Positions 37,321 through 48,805 of a stretch of DNA of 64,000 bases are shown here, piece by piece; position 1 is the stretch's first letter, and each line of letters starts with the position of its first letter. The stretch is from Lineus longissimus. Taxonomy: Eukaryota; Nemertea; Pilidiophora; Heteronemertea; Lineidae. The notes beneath the pieces are model-generated. The model had not been told where the DNA came from, did not search any database, and worked only from the letters and a program-made list of their open reading frames with translations. Location: positions 19,229,292 to 19,293,291 of the forward strand of contig NC_088312.1 of the NCBI RefSeq assembly GCF_910592395.1, in the 5' to 3' direction. A program made the position numbers and the translations under genes.

Positions 37321-38382
37321 AGATGGATGAGCAATGTAGGCGATGCGTTGCGCATGCAGTCTGGGAATTCTTTAGGAATGCTACTCTAAACAAGCGTGGT
37401 CTTAACAAACAAACGGCAGCTAAAAAAGCTTGCGAGAACTCAGTGTGTGGTTTGTACATGTATTGTTATTGTCTACATCGGGAAAAAAGGCTCAAAGATC
37501 AAAGTACACAAAGGGCCATCTGGCGATTGCAGTTAGAGAGAGAGTGGATGTCTCATAGACATGACCACATGATGTCAATGAAACATCATTCCAACAAGAT
37601 GGCAAGTCGGCATGTTTTGCGGTCAGGTTAAAGGAAACATGAAAAACAGTGTCGGTCAGGGATGGGATAGCGGTACTGTCATGATCAGGGTTCCTTCCCA
37701 CCTTTCTTCGTTTCCTAAACATATTCCATTGAACAGATTTGCAGACCGAAACACACCTGGGGAAACATCGGACCAAGGGAATACAAAAAAATCAGCCCTC
37801 TTTACATCGGGGGAACAAACAGCCCGGGACCATAGAACCCGGGAACTCGGCGAACATAGGTGCGCACCCCTTCGAGTGCCTAGCGTATAACTGCAGCACT
37901 TTGTCCTTGTGCTGTCAAAGCACTATTTGATTGATTTTCCCGACTCCATACGATCGTAAGCCTTCACGGTGTATCAACGGCCGCCTGTCAGCCTGGACTA
38001 TAGGGATGCTGTAATCCCCATATCAACCATACGCCAGTCCCGGAGGAGCAGTGCATTTTGCGATTACACCACTAGCAATGAATGTCCAATAGAATGTAGT
38101 TTGGTGTTGAATCAACCTTGGAATACAATCCCTTTGCATGTAAGCACAAGGTTTATGAAAATCAATCTTGATTGAAGAATCATTTTGCATGGAAAGAAAT
38201 ACTTATTATCAAAGTGGACAGTTATAAATGTACCATTCATGAAAACCAATATATTTCTCAATGTGCATTTCCTGAAACGAACTCATAGATTGTATATACG
38301 CCGGCGGTGTACTAGGAATGTACATTACCACACTGAAATGATTCTATCGACTTCAAACTGTTAAGTTCAGGTCATGGTAACG

Positions 38383-38522
38383 AGGGAGTTTTCGCAAAGC
38401 CCTCGAAACGCCACCGCGAACGGTTGGTTATTCCACTGTTCGACATCGAGATCAGGCGGTCGAACAATTGGAAAAGCGTTCGTGTTGGCCTCTCGGAGGA
38501 TTGGCGAGAAGTCCCTAGTCGA
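38383..38522. repeat. Hairpin-rich repeat, copy 3 (most complete)
   Basis: The outer arm GGGAGTTTTCGCAAAGCC (about 38,385) is mirrored, with a few mismatches, by GGATTGGCGAGAAGTCCC (about 38,498-38,515). An inner hairpin pairs CCACTGTTCGAC with GTCGAACAATTGG. This copy shows that the family seen at 1.96 and 4.88 kb is a ~130-base palindromic MITE-like element. Confidence 0.6.
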
Positions 38523-41500
38523 CGTATCCGCGCATATTCGGATGGGCACGGCACATTTGCCAGCCAAGTGATTATCTATATGTTTTGAGCGGACAATATT
38601 TTTCAAAAGCACCTCTGTACACTACACACCGTACAATGATCGTATACTTATAGGCTAGAAATATTGACTTGTTCATAACTCCGGAGTTTCAATCAACCGA
38701 TCTACAGAGACGGAGACAGGGTAATGAAATGTGTTTAATGTTTGTGGTCTCTAGAAGCAATAAGATATTCTATTTACTAACAGACTCGTCAGGGAAGCCA
38801 GCCTTCCTCTGTGCATGGATCAATTTGCTAATGTTGAAGCAGCATGTGTTAGTTTGGAAATTAAAATGATTGTATAGGGAATAGATGGCCAGAAACTAGG
38901 CAAGCCATCGGATACTCCTACTTTTGTTATTGTGAAGCTGTTTGAAGTGGCAACCCCGCTTCGTTAACTCGTTTATAGCACGTTTTGCTTGCTTGGATCC
39001 TGGAGTTCAGAGTAAATCTTGCATTTGCCAGAGTGCTAATAATCGACTGGCAAAAACAATGCGGTTTCCTGCTGTTTTCTGCGGTACTTCACGGTTTTAA
39101 CTTAACGTTAAGGTTTCTCTAAAACCTCATTGACAAGATAAATGTAAACCATATAAATAAGGTATCTCATATCTCTTTCCGCTCTCAGGCACATGCTCTT
39201 CGCGAGAATATATCAAAATGCCTCCGATTTCTTCACCCAGACCAAGCTAGTATTTTTCTCAAAGCGCCGGCTGGGGGATTAGCCATGTCTCACTTGATTG
39301 TACCATAACTTCATACTGCACGGCAATTTGAAACAGCCCATGATGCCAATCCATTTGTCTCGCGTCCCGCGGTCCAGCTCTCTTTGTAAAATATTAATAA
39401 GCAGATGATACGATTTCTATATCCCTCAATATAGCGATTATGTCGTGGTCGATACGCATCCTTCATTCAATTCTCGAAGCGTCATCGACTGGTATATTCG
39501 TTCTTAAATCTAACTGCGTTAAGATGCCTTACCACTTGCTTGTGTAACCGGTATCATTAGGCTCAGCCTCGTGTGCCATACTTGAGTGGGGGACAAAAAA
39601 TCTTCTAAATCTTCCTCTTCGAGGCGATTTCTGACTCTGCTACAGACTGTTGCACGAGTTAGACAAGATTGTGTTGTAAATTATTGAGGCTGCAAGGCGA
39701 AGCCTGGCTATTACCGCTGATGCTTTAGGCACACGGTTTGACTGACCACCCTAAGCTAGCCCGCCCATTGACTACTGGCTATGACCACGTCCGAACGCGG
39801 ACTGGACAGGATAGGTAATTTCTTTGCTTTCGGCCTCTTGATCTTGATCTGACTCAAGCAGTACCATTATTTAGATGAAGAAACCTGTTTCACAAAAAAG
39901 AAACACTGTGAAAGGTAAACGAACTGTCACCTGTGACATATCTCAGAAAACCTTCACAAATTGATTTTGAAATTGATAAATGAAAGACGCCCTTGAAAGC
40001 TCTCACTAACGCGTCGAAGGGTTTCAGAGTCTAACCCAATCTATTTTCAAATCAATTTCGTGAAAGAAACAACGCTCAATCATCCTCAGTGGCAGTCAAG
40101 CGTTGAGAGAATAGTTAAATAAAAATGAAATGAGCTCATGTGCTGCTCTGGAGGTAGACGAGTGGTAACTTCTTTCAGTTTTTACGCTAAAATCGAGCTG
40201 CCAAATCAGATCTAGAGCTAATTTTATACACGGATTTCTTTATTTCTTGGCCAGATCTTGGAAATATATTCGAATACCATTAAAATTTAGCTTTTTGAAA
40301 CTAAACCTCGTTAGAATGCTGAAATTTCAATGAAAATCCCTCTAACATATATTTTTGACTATTCTTATCCGAAAAACTTCCTAAGTTTGGATTGCAAAGT
40401 TACTTTTTACGGTAGACAAGTACTATACTTATGCGACTAGTCGCTAACTGAAAGAATTAACTATCTCACCTCAAATTTGGTTAAGCCACAGTGTTTGGTG
40501 AAGATTTTGCACGCATGATATATTATGTAAACACTCTTTATGTCAATTTAGGTAGGACTGAACACTAAGCTCCATCAAAGGTGTGGCATGAAATAGTGAA
40601 CGTGTATACACAAAGCTTGTTATCGAGTTACATGTAGTATGTTTCCCCAATATCGCACCTGTAGCTTACACGGAGTTACAAATATTAATTTTTTGCCATC
40701 GATTTTCAATGTTGCTTTTAGCCAGATCATTTTGAAATGCCACCTTACATAATAATCTAAATGGCAGATTCAAATGGTCAAAGGATAGGTACAGTTAACC
40801 AGTTTCTCGTGTGATCCCAAGGTGGTCGAACTGGGAATGGTTCTCAATTCGAAGTCGGCAAAGGAATCGGTGCATAACGGGCATCCATCTACGTGTACTT
40901 ATCCATGGCCTGGCGCCAAGGAAGCTGTTTTCATTCATCCACATGCCGTCAATGACAGTCGTGTAAACCTATTGGCAGAGTAAAAGGCGACAGTCGCCGA
41001 TAGCACTACGACATTGTTGAAAGTCAAAAGGCCATGAGAGGCATCATCGTTTTCCGATACCCCTTCACGGAAATTTCAGAAGGTTCTCGGTACACGGCAT
41101 TGCCTGCCTGGCTTGTAGTTGGGAGTGTAGGGTCAAATACAAGTCATGAAGTAGGCTGGAGTCGTGGTAGTCAGTGTATTGTTACTTGCATTGTTTTTCT
41201 CACGACTGCTAAACGTATTTAGTCGAGAGCTGAGCACAGGGTCTGCATCAATTTCATATAATATGTGGTATCAAGAATGCCTGGCCCATAAGGATTTCAC
41301 TTACCAATGCGATTACTCTCATTGAGGATTTTGCCAATTGACCTTGGCTAATAGACAAGGAATTTGATCGACCACACCAACCAAAGATAGAGTCACACGT
41401 GATCAATCAGTTCATACCCAATGCTTACCACTGTCTATCAACTTACCACAATTCGATGACCGACAAGTTTGAGCCAATCGGTATGAAGGGACATTGGCCT

Positions 41501-41987
41501 GTTCAATGCATATCATACTAGGGACGGCATGCCCCAAAATTAATGAACCGGTCTAAGATCGGCGAGTCTAGAGTATGTATATATTAATGTGCTTAAAAGT
41601 TTTCACAAAGTACTTACAGCGTGTGAGAAGTTGTATTCCAATCAAAATCCTTTAGAGCGACTTAGACTTAACGTGAGCATCGGATCGCATGCTACTGATT
41701 ATCCGTGTCTTGTCTCATATCAATTAGGCGTCATTACCTCCTCGGGTCTAATTACCGAACAAGATTATCCTTAGCTACTGTGACGTTAATGACAAGCGAA
41801 AAAAAAGGATGAACGTGGAGGATTCAACGTAGGGGGGCTAATGGTTTCGCAATTAAGACTCAATGACGAGTCTGCACGTTGGCTCGACCTAAGGCTATCT
41901 GATTCTTCTTTCCAATGATCAGCACCGAAGAATAATTTGGTAAAAAGTCAAAAGACAACAAATCGCATTGTTATTCCTCTTCATTCG
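38523..41987. other. Non-coding stretch
   Basis: Only short frames and AT-rich sequence. No repeats, RNA genes or exons were recognised here. Confidence 0.45.
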
Positions 41988-42180
41988 AACTCGCCAAAAT
42001 TCGTGAAGTGACCCAGTCTCGCCTCAACTGAAACTCTTCTTAACTCGCCGAAGCTCTTAAAGTGACGCGTATTCGTCTCCTTCTAAAACTCTTCTTTATC
42101 CGCCGAAACTCTCAAGTGAAGGGTTTTACTCGCCTCCACTGAATCTCTCCTTTACTCGTCGCAATTCTTGAACAGTAAAG
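41988..42180 (+). repeat. Minisatellite, ~55-bp period
   Basis: Three to four tandem units share CTCGCCTC-ACTGAAACTCTTCTT, then CTCGCCGAA-CTCT-AAGTGA. Unit starts lie near 42,021, 42,077 and 42,131, with a partial unit before them. Units differ by several substitutions each. Confidence 0.6.
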
Positions 42181-43746
42181 CAATCCCCACTGGAACTCCA
42201 CGTGACAGTGTGCAAACATTAATTCAAGGTTGAGTTAAAATCCCAGCGGTGAAATCCACATGGAAGCTCACATATCCATATCTTGACAGAAGCTAACCTG
42301 CTGACCTGCCACAGTTTAAAATTGAGCTATAAATAATGACGTATTCACCTGTCTAACATTTTAGAGTTAGCCTTTTACACTGTGAACGAATTCCTGAAAC
42401 ATGCGGTGAGTTATGTTACAGACAAAATCACATACAACTGTTGAGAGAACGTGAGAGGCGAAAAGGAATACTATCCACTGCCCAGGACCACTCCGATCCC
42501 AGAAGTTTCAAATATATGCCAAATGAAATTCCAGTACGTACTGATCTACGAAACGCGTATCTACGTTTTAGATAAAGCGCACGAATATCCCAATATCCAA
42601 ATTTAAATATGAATCGATATCAATTAGTTTGTGACATACACGCACAGCAAAAGATTCCGTTAGACTAGAAGCGTCAAGTTTAGGGACTCCGTCTTTAAAA
42701 ATTCAGATTGCAGATGCACGGAACCAGGCTATCGTACAATCGTCTACCTTTACCTGCGCACGCCAATCCAGGGATGGAACGTTCCATTTTCACTCAGATT
42801 GAAATGGGAGGCTATCTGAGTATCACCATGGCAAGTCGCGCCAGTGATGTTGTGAGTCGGGATGGGTAGCGATGCCAGTGATGGTTGTGTGAACTGAAGG
42901 TGCCGGTGTTACGCATAATAAGGAGACTCAAATTACAACTGCAAATGAACAAATAGAAAGCAACATGCCACCATTGATCAAATAGTTTTGTTCCCTATAC
43001 ATGTACTATATCTGTGTTGGCAAATGCGAGAAACTCTCGCATGTCGGTTTTTTTCTTGTCATGATATTAGGGGCCAATCCGTCTGCCGGACAGCAATGGA
43101 GAAGAGCATGCAAACCCAAACTAGGATAATTGATACACGCATCTCTCGGAATAATGTCTTTCCTGGTGCTTTTCTCATGAGACCGTTCCTCGGAATATAA
43201 ATCTTCTTCTGTGCAATGCGTGGTAATGATCTCACGTTCTTCATAAAACGAAAGGAAAGATCCATTTCCTGTCCATTTATAGACATGTTTGACGTGGAAA
43301 TACTTATTTTCTTGAAGAAAACAAGACATTTCTTTAGCATTGCCCCTGATTCTCGCACAGAAGTCACCATAGCAAGTAAAGCTATTGACATGAATAGGTA
43401 CATCTTATGAGTTGTGATGGTTCCCGGACTATTGGACACAACAACCAAGTATATGCCTCATATTCACATCCAGTTGACAACCTAATGACAACCATGCCGA
43501 CTTATCGGCGGTGAATATCAGTCCTAACATCTCCTCATGTCACCGCCGATAACTCCCGCCAGGTAATCTATCGGACGCACCATCATAAACGGGTGGCCAA
43601 TCAAATTGCTCGACACAAAGTAATTGAATGACGGCCTGAATTGATAGTGACAACCTCCGGATCAGGTTACTCTTCTTCTATACAACATACACTGTGCATT
43701 TGGGTCAGGTCATCATCCATGGAACCGTTACTCATTGAACTCCTGA
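42181..43746. other. Non-coding stretch left of the transposon block
   Basis: Overlapping frames of 70-129 codons around 42,988-43,448 lie on both strands and show no motif. The only structure noted is the hairpin at 43,502-43,552. Confidence 0.4.
43502..43552. repeat. Perfect 13-bp hairpin, 25-base loop
   Basis: TTATCGGCGGTGA (43,502-43,514) is mirrored exactly by TCACCGCCGATAA (43,540-43,552). It is GC-rich inside AT-rich DNA. No terminator or RNA role can be assigned. Confidence 0.8.
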
Positions 43747-44008
43747 GGGACCTGTTTCATAAAGCTTAATGGAGTTCCTTTAGGCCTAAAGGCACGTTAA
43801 CGACGTTCCTTAAAGGAACTAGCCGTTTCATAAAGCTTCCATTAACTATCTAGGTTAATGGTGGCTTTAACGAGTGTTTCAGGTGGTGCCATTAACCTTC
43901 CTTTAGTTAACAGAGTTCCTTTAAATCTGAAGGAGGTTCGGGGCTCCTTCAAGCTTCCTTTACGAGTTCTTTCTGCCTTCGGACGTCGAGCAGAGTGGAC
44001 GTGCCATC

Positions 44009-45037
44009 ATGCTGCGCTTAATACGAGAGCGTGAGAGACGCGCTATTCGGCGGGAGAGGATATTCCGTGATCGATTTGACCCGATTGATTCGATGCGGGA
44101 GGATTTATTTATGAAACGATACAGATTTCCAAAAAACATTTGCATCGATTTTTGTAGAGAGCTTTTGGCGGAGCTTCAGCATCCGACAGAGAGGAACCAC
44201 GCCCTTACTGTGTCAATGCAAGTATGCACTGCGTTGCGTTTTTTTGCCAGTGGCAATAACCAGTCGAGTGTTGGGGACAATCATCACATTAGTGTGTCAA
44301 GCGCTTCACGATGCATAAATGCAGTTTCCTCTGCTTTGGCGGCTCGTATCGATCAACACGTGTACTTCCCGAACAATCTACAGCATGTGAAGGCGAAGTT
44401 TTTCGAAAAAACGGAATTTCCCCGCGTGATTGGGTCGATTGATGGGACCCACGTCCGCATCAGCAAACCAAGTATCAACGAAAATATATACGTGAATCGA
44501 AAGGGGTTTCACAGCATCAATGCGATGCTTGTGTGTGACTGGGACATGATAATAATTAACTGTGTAGCCCGTTTTCCTGGTGGAACACACGATTCCTACG
44601 TCCTTCACAGTTCGGCACTAGGCCGAGAATTCGAGAGAAATCCACCAAATAGTTGGCTGTTGGGAGATTCTGGGTATCCTTCCAAGAGATGGATTATGAC
44701 ACTTCTTGGTAATGCTCAAACACGACAGGAAAAACATTATCAACGGAGGCAATGTAAAGCTAGGAGCATCATTGAGCGTTGCAATGGCTTGTTGAAGCAA
44801 CGCTTCAGATGCCTCAGGAAGGAGCTACATTACACTCCTGCAAAAGCATCTATGGTAATTCAGTCTTGCTGTGCTCTTCACAATGTTTCCGTCAGATAAA
44901 AGTTGCCAGTCTTACATGATCCGGATAGTACAGGCGATGATTCCTCTGATAGTGATGCTGGGGATGACGAGTTTCCTCCAAGGTACAATGACATGAACGG
45001 AAACCAAATAAGAGAGGAATTGGTTGCAACATTATAG
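44009..45037 (+). pseudogene. HARBI1-type DDE transposase with one in-frame stop
   Basis: The open frame 44,009-44,899 encodes 296 residues of a PIF/Harbinger nuclease. It has an Arg-rich N-terminus, a helix-turn-helix-like part (SVSSASRCINAV, about 96-107), and the catalytic triad D in GSIDGTHV (~144), D in LLGDSGYP (~220) and E in SIIERCNG (~256). It stops at TAA (44,897-44,899) right after LHNVSVR. In the same frame 45 further codons follow, acidic then ending NQIREELVATL and TAG at 45,037, which is how HARBI1 proteins normally finish. So a single nonsense change separates a nearly full-length transposase from its C-terminus. The catalytic domain is intact and might still work truncated. 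Alternatively the acidic tail could be 3' UTR by chance, which is unlikely given its match to the family ending. Confidence 0.85.
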
Positions 45038-45356
45038 ACTGATTCATGGGGATAAGGGACCATCTCAAAGTAAACGTAAAGCCAAAAATATTCGTTTATT
45101 TATCAATGACCCCCCCCCCCTTTAAAAGTATAAAAGTGGGAGTCCTATGGCTTTAACATAGAAAAGGTGACTTGTGTGGTGAAGCCACAAATTTATCAAA
45201 ACAACTGAATTTGGCCCTTTGGAGCAGTGACCCCCTCCCCCAAACTAAATATAATAGATTTTGGCTTCACATTTATTTTGAGATGGTCCTTGAGTGATTA
45301 GAAGGAAAACTCTTGATTATGACAATAAAATTTAATGAACTCTGTTAACTCAATAT
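45038..45356. other. Spacer between the two convergent Harbinger genes
   Basis: About 320 bases of 3' UTR/intergenic DNA with a poly-C run (45,110-45,120). No other feature. Confidence 0.6.
45110..45120. repeat. Poly-C tract
   Basis: Run of eleven C. Confidence 0.9.
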
Positions 45357-45799
45357 TCAATTCATTTGAATACATGAACCACCTGTCTCCTGATTCACAA
45401 TATACTGAGAGCTTGTAGAGGGCATGACGTACTGACTTTGCGGTACTAGATACGAACTCTTTGACAACTCTAATGCAAGACGCTGCTGCTCGCATTCGAA
45501 CCTTTGCTTCTCGATCGAAAGTCTTTCTTTTTCAATTTCAAGTTTTTGTTTTTCGATGCTCAGTCGCTCCTCCTCAATGCGTAAGATTGGGTCATCGGGT
45601 TCAACTGTGGTCGCAGGCTTCTTTGAAGTCTGATTAGGAGAGTTGGAGGACTTGCATTTCGCTTTGCCTTTGGACATCGGTGGTGCTGATACTGTAGCCG
45701 CCGTTTCTTCATCCTCAGTTCCCTTGTCTTCTGGCACACAAAACCTCTTGTTTTGGGAGGGTCCAAACTGGATTTTGTCTTCCAGACTGTCTTCAATTC
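45357..45799 (-). CDS. SANT/Myb-like Harbinger protein, exon 3 (C-terminus)
   Basis: The exon begins after a pyrimidine-rich TTTTAG acceptor (AG at 45,800-45,801) and completes the codon left by exon 2. It encodes an acidic stretch (GTEDEETAATV), a Lys/Ser/Pro-rich part, and then a charged coiled-coil built of near-repeats (EEERLSIEKQKLEIEKERLS). It ends in a Gln/Ser-rich tail and TAG. A C-terminal coiled coil after an N-terminal SANT domain is typical of the second protein of Harbinger elements, which brings the transposase to the nucleus and DNA. The frame is intact over 147 codons. Confidence 0.75.
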
Positions 45800-45880
45800 C
45801 TAAAAGAAGTAAAAGAAATGTCCATACAGTATTGTTGTGTAATAAAATATTCTATGATAATAGCATTTTAGTGATCATTT

Positions 45881-47030
45881 TTAGCTCACCTCTCAGGAGA
45901 GGTGAGCTTATCCCATACCGTGGCGTCCGTCGTCCGTCGTCGTCGTCGTCGTCGTCCGTCGTCGTCCGTCGTCATCCGTCGTCGTCGTCCGTCGTCCGTT
46001 AGCAGGGCATGTTTCGTAACTGTTAGAGCTATTGAGTTGAAACTTGGTACACATGTACCCTTATGTAATGACACCTTGGAGACCAAGGTTCGGTCCGATT
46101 CGTTTCATGGTTTGGCCACCAGGGGGCCAAACGTTAAAAGTGAAAATATGCAATATCTCCCTTAATAGTAGTTGGGAAATTTTGAAAAAAATATGGTAGG
46201 TATTTCTAGCAAAGGTGCATCATATATCCTCCGGGTTTTTGATTTGACCTCCTTTTCAAGGTCACAGAGGTCAAATGGTGGAAATTGGCCGTTAGGATGT
46301 AACGATGGCACGTCTCTAAACTGCAATGACTATTGATACCAAATTTGGTACACATTTACCCCTTAGTCAGGTGATCTCAGGGACCGAAGTTTGGTCCAAT
46401 ATGATTCACCACTTTACCACCAGGGGGCAAAATCCAAAAACCTTAAAAATGTGATTATTCCTTAACTTCTTGCCCGATTGCCACCAATTTGATATCATGG
46501 GTACATCTAACCACCATACAGTATATGTCACACAGGTTTTTAATTTGACCTTCTTGTCAAGGTCACAGAGGTCAAATGGCGTAAATTCGCCGTCAGGCCG
46601 TAACTATGGCACGTTTCTTAACTGCAATGACTATTGATCACAAATTAAGTACACATGTACCCCTTGGTCAGGTGATCTCAGGTACCGAAGTTTGGTGCGA
46701 TCTGATTTGCCGTTTGGCCTCCAGGAAGGGGGCCAAATCCTAAATTCTTCAAAATGCCATTATTCCTAGTAATGACTTGCCCGATTGGCACCAATTTTAT
46801 ATCATAGGTACATCTAATTCTAACAACCATTCAATGTGTCACCCGGGTCTTCTTTGATTTGACCTACTTTTCAAGGTCACAGAGGTCGAATGTACTGTAA
46901 ATTGGCCATTTTGGGGAAATTGTAATTGCTTGGACCTACATCAAACCTAACACTACATGACACAATACCATGCTCTTTATCCATCTTTCCTCCACATGAG
47001 GTGAGCACAATGGCCCTGGCCATTTCATTT
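45881..47030 (+). repeat. TCACCT-hairpin repeat with CGTC minisatellite, in SANT-gene intron 2
   Basis: It opens with the hairpin AGCTCACCTCTC/GAGAGGTGAGCT and TTATCCCATACCGTGGCG. A (CGTCCGTCGT)n tract (about 45,922-45,998) follows, then two to three ~300-base internal units containing GGTCACAGAGGTCAAATGG (about 46,262, 46,561, 46,879), a TTGGTACACAT-TACCCCTT word and CACCAGGGGGCAAA. It closes near 47,005-47,030 with GAGGTGAGCACAATGGCCC. The TCACC hairpin followed by GTCCGTCGTC is a well-known dispersed repeat of marine invertebrate genomes. Frames inside it are repeat translations. Confidence 0.75.
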
Positions 47031-47391
47031 ATTCATTTAGTGTTTACTTATTGTGACGCAACGTCATGGCGTCATCTCACCATGCCTCTGCCGCATCTAT
47101 GCTGGGCCGCACACGAGGGACCTTTTCACAATTTGGAATCTTCGTTGGGACCAAAAGGCCCTCATTTGTGGCCAGCATAAACTACTTTTCCTCAGGCATG
47201 GTCGCCATTATAGGAGAAACAAGCACACCTTGCCCACCAAAGGCCTCTTCTTGGTCCCAATGAAGCATCCATAACAACACGAAATCTATTTCATATGTTC
47301 CTTCTCAACAATGTCAGGGTAGAGGAGGTTGCATCTTCTTTGCCATGACGAAAGTGCTACAATATCTTCATACAAACGCCTGCTTATGGCC

Positions 47392-47405
47392 GGGGGGGGG
47401 GGGGG
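47392..47405. repeat. Poly-G tract
   Basis: Run of 14 G, about 20 bases from the exon 2 donor of the SANT gene, inside intron 2. Confidence 0.9.
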
Positions 47406-47431
47406 CGTTCAATATGTTTTCCTAAACTTAC

Positions 47432-47672
47432 CAGAATAACTCTCAGGTGGAAGTATCAGTGCAACCTTCTTGTCCTTCTCCGAGAAATTCGCTGTTAGTT
47501 CCTCCAACTCAACTTCACGTGTCCCACCCCCTGTTTTGTTTATTGCCTCCTTTGCTTTCGATAGCGCCTTCGTCAACATCTTCTTCACCCGTACAAGTTC
47601 GTTGCTCCATTTCTGCTTTATCTGCTCGATATCACGGTTATTGCCTTCGGAGTTTATGCGGGTCAGTAGATC
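47432..47672 (-). CDS. SANT/Myb-like Harbinger protein, exon 2
   Basis: The exon is bounded by a TTTTCAG acceptor (AG at 47,673-47,674) and a GTAAGT donor (47,426-47,431). Its 241 bases start in phase 0 and end after one base of a codon, matching exon 1 before it and exon 3 after it. It encodes the rest of the SANT domain (IEQIKQKWSNELVRVKK) and a Lys-rich linker followed by TGGG. The frame is intact. Confidence 0.8.
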
Positions 47673-47928
47673 CTGAAAAGATGTAATGTATAATTGTATA
47701 TTAGATGATTGCTGGATAACCATCCCTGCTGGGATTTAACTACATAGGCCTATGTGAAACACAACCATTCAAAGGGGGGGGGGGGTACAACCATGGGATG
47801 CTCGCGTACGCGAACCTGACTGCGCCGGGAAAATAAAGGCGTTTCCCTATATACAAGATGGGGAATTACATTGGGAATTAATACATTGTATGTGCATCCA
47901 GTATGAAAGAAATGAAACCTGAACGCGG

Positions 47929-48649
47929 TGGTGGAGACAGGGATGGAAAACTCAACAATTCGGGAGTCGATTTCTAATCTTCTTTTAACACCATAACATG
48001 GGGTTTTCTGAAATAGTACAAACATGTGTCACAATCAGAAACAGTACATCACAACCATACTTGTAGTATACAAATGTCCTCAAATTTGTCTTTCCTACAA
48101 CATGGTCTTACACGGAGAACTAAAACCTACATATTACTGTCACACAGATCATTGAAAGCAGTCCTAAATATTCTCACAACTTAGTACATGACATAATGAT
48201 ATTGGTACTGTAAAATCGCTGGGAGACGTTGCTCCTATACACAGAGTGCATGCTCAATGCATAGATGTACGCATCGCACGAGGCGCGCACTCATCGAAAC
48301 TTCTGGCAAAGCATTCAAGACAACGGACAATCAAACCTTGATTTTGATGTACACCTTTAACTATTCTGAATGACAGTGGGCTAGGGGTTTCTATACATAT
48401 TTTGCTTTTACCTGAATCTTGAAACCTCCCGATTCAAATCATAAAGAGTTACAAAAAACCCACAAAAAAGAGGGACGAAGTCCGCGAAGACCTTCCCTGA
48501 CAAATCGAAATGGCTGAAGCGCATGTTACGTCATCGCAACTCACGACGCGGGGTTGTCTCAGCGCGCGCGCAAGTTAAAGTTAGCGAAAGAACATGTCAA
48601 AGATGACGATAGGCAAATAACTGGGAAAATAGGCGCAATATTCAAAACA
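47929..48649 (-). repeat. BEL/Pao 3' LTR
   Basis: On the minus strand it begins TGTTTTGAATATTG and ends GTCTCCACCA, i.e. TG...CA. It is the copy downstream of the coding region. The bases just upstream of it in transcription order are a short purine-rich CGGAGGA, a possible polypurine tract. Confidence 0.95.
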
Positions 48650-48805
48650 TCCTCCGGGCGCCAAAGGACGCGCTTATGATTATAACGCGGACGCATTAAT
48701 TTTTTATGATATAGAAATAGAAATGTCTATAATAGACTAAACTTGGAATGACGGAATATGATGATGGAATATGGGGCGAGACCAATAGGCACAAAAACAC
48801 AATAT

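Noticed and set aside
37492-37930. Overlapping frames around 37.5-37.9 kb
   Set aside because: Frames occur on both strands over GC-richer DNA without domain signal, and the composition suggests an old repeat rather than a gene.
45643-46165. Ser/Arg-rich frames at the CGTC tract
   Set aside because: They are translations of the (CGTCCGTCGT)n minisatellite inside a dispersed repeat.
46926-47274. Three overlapping plus-strand frames of 65-84 codons
   Set aside because: They lie in intron 2 of the SANT-like gene at the end of the dispersed repeat. No frame is preferred and no motif is seen.
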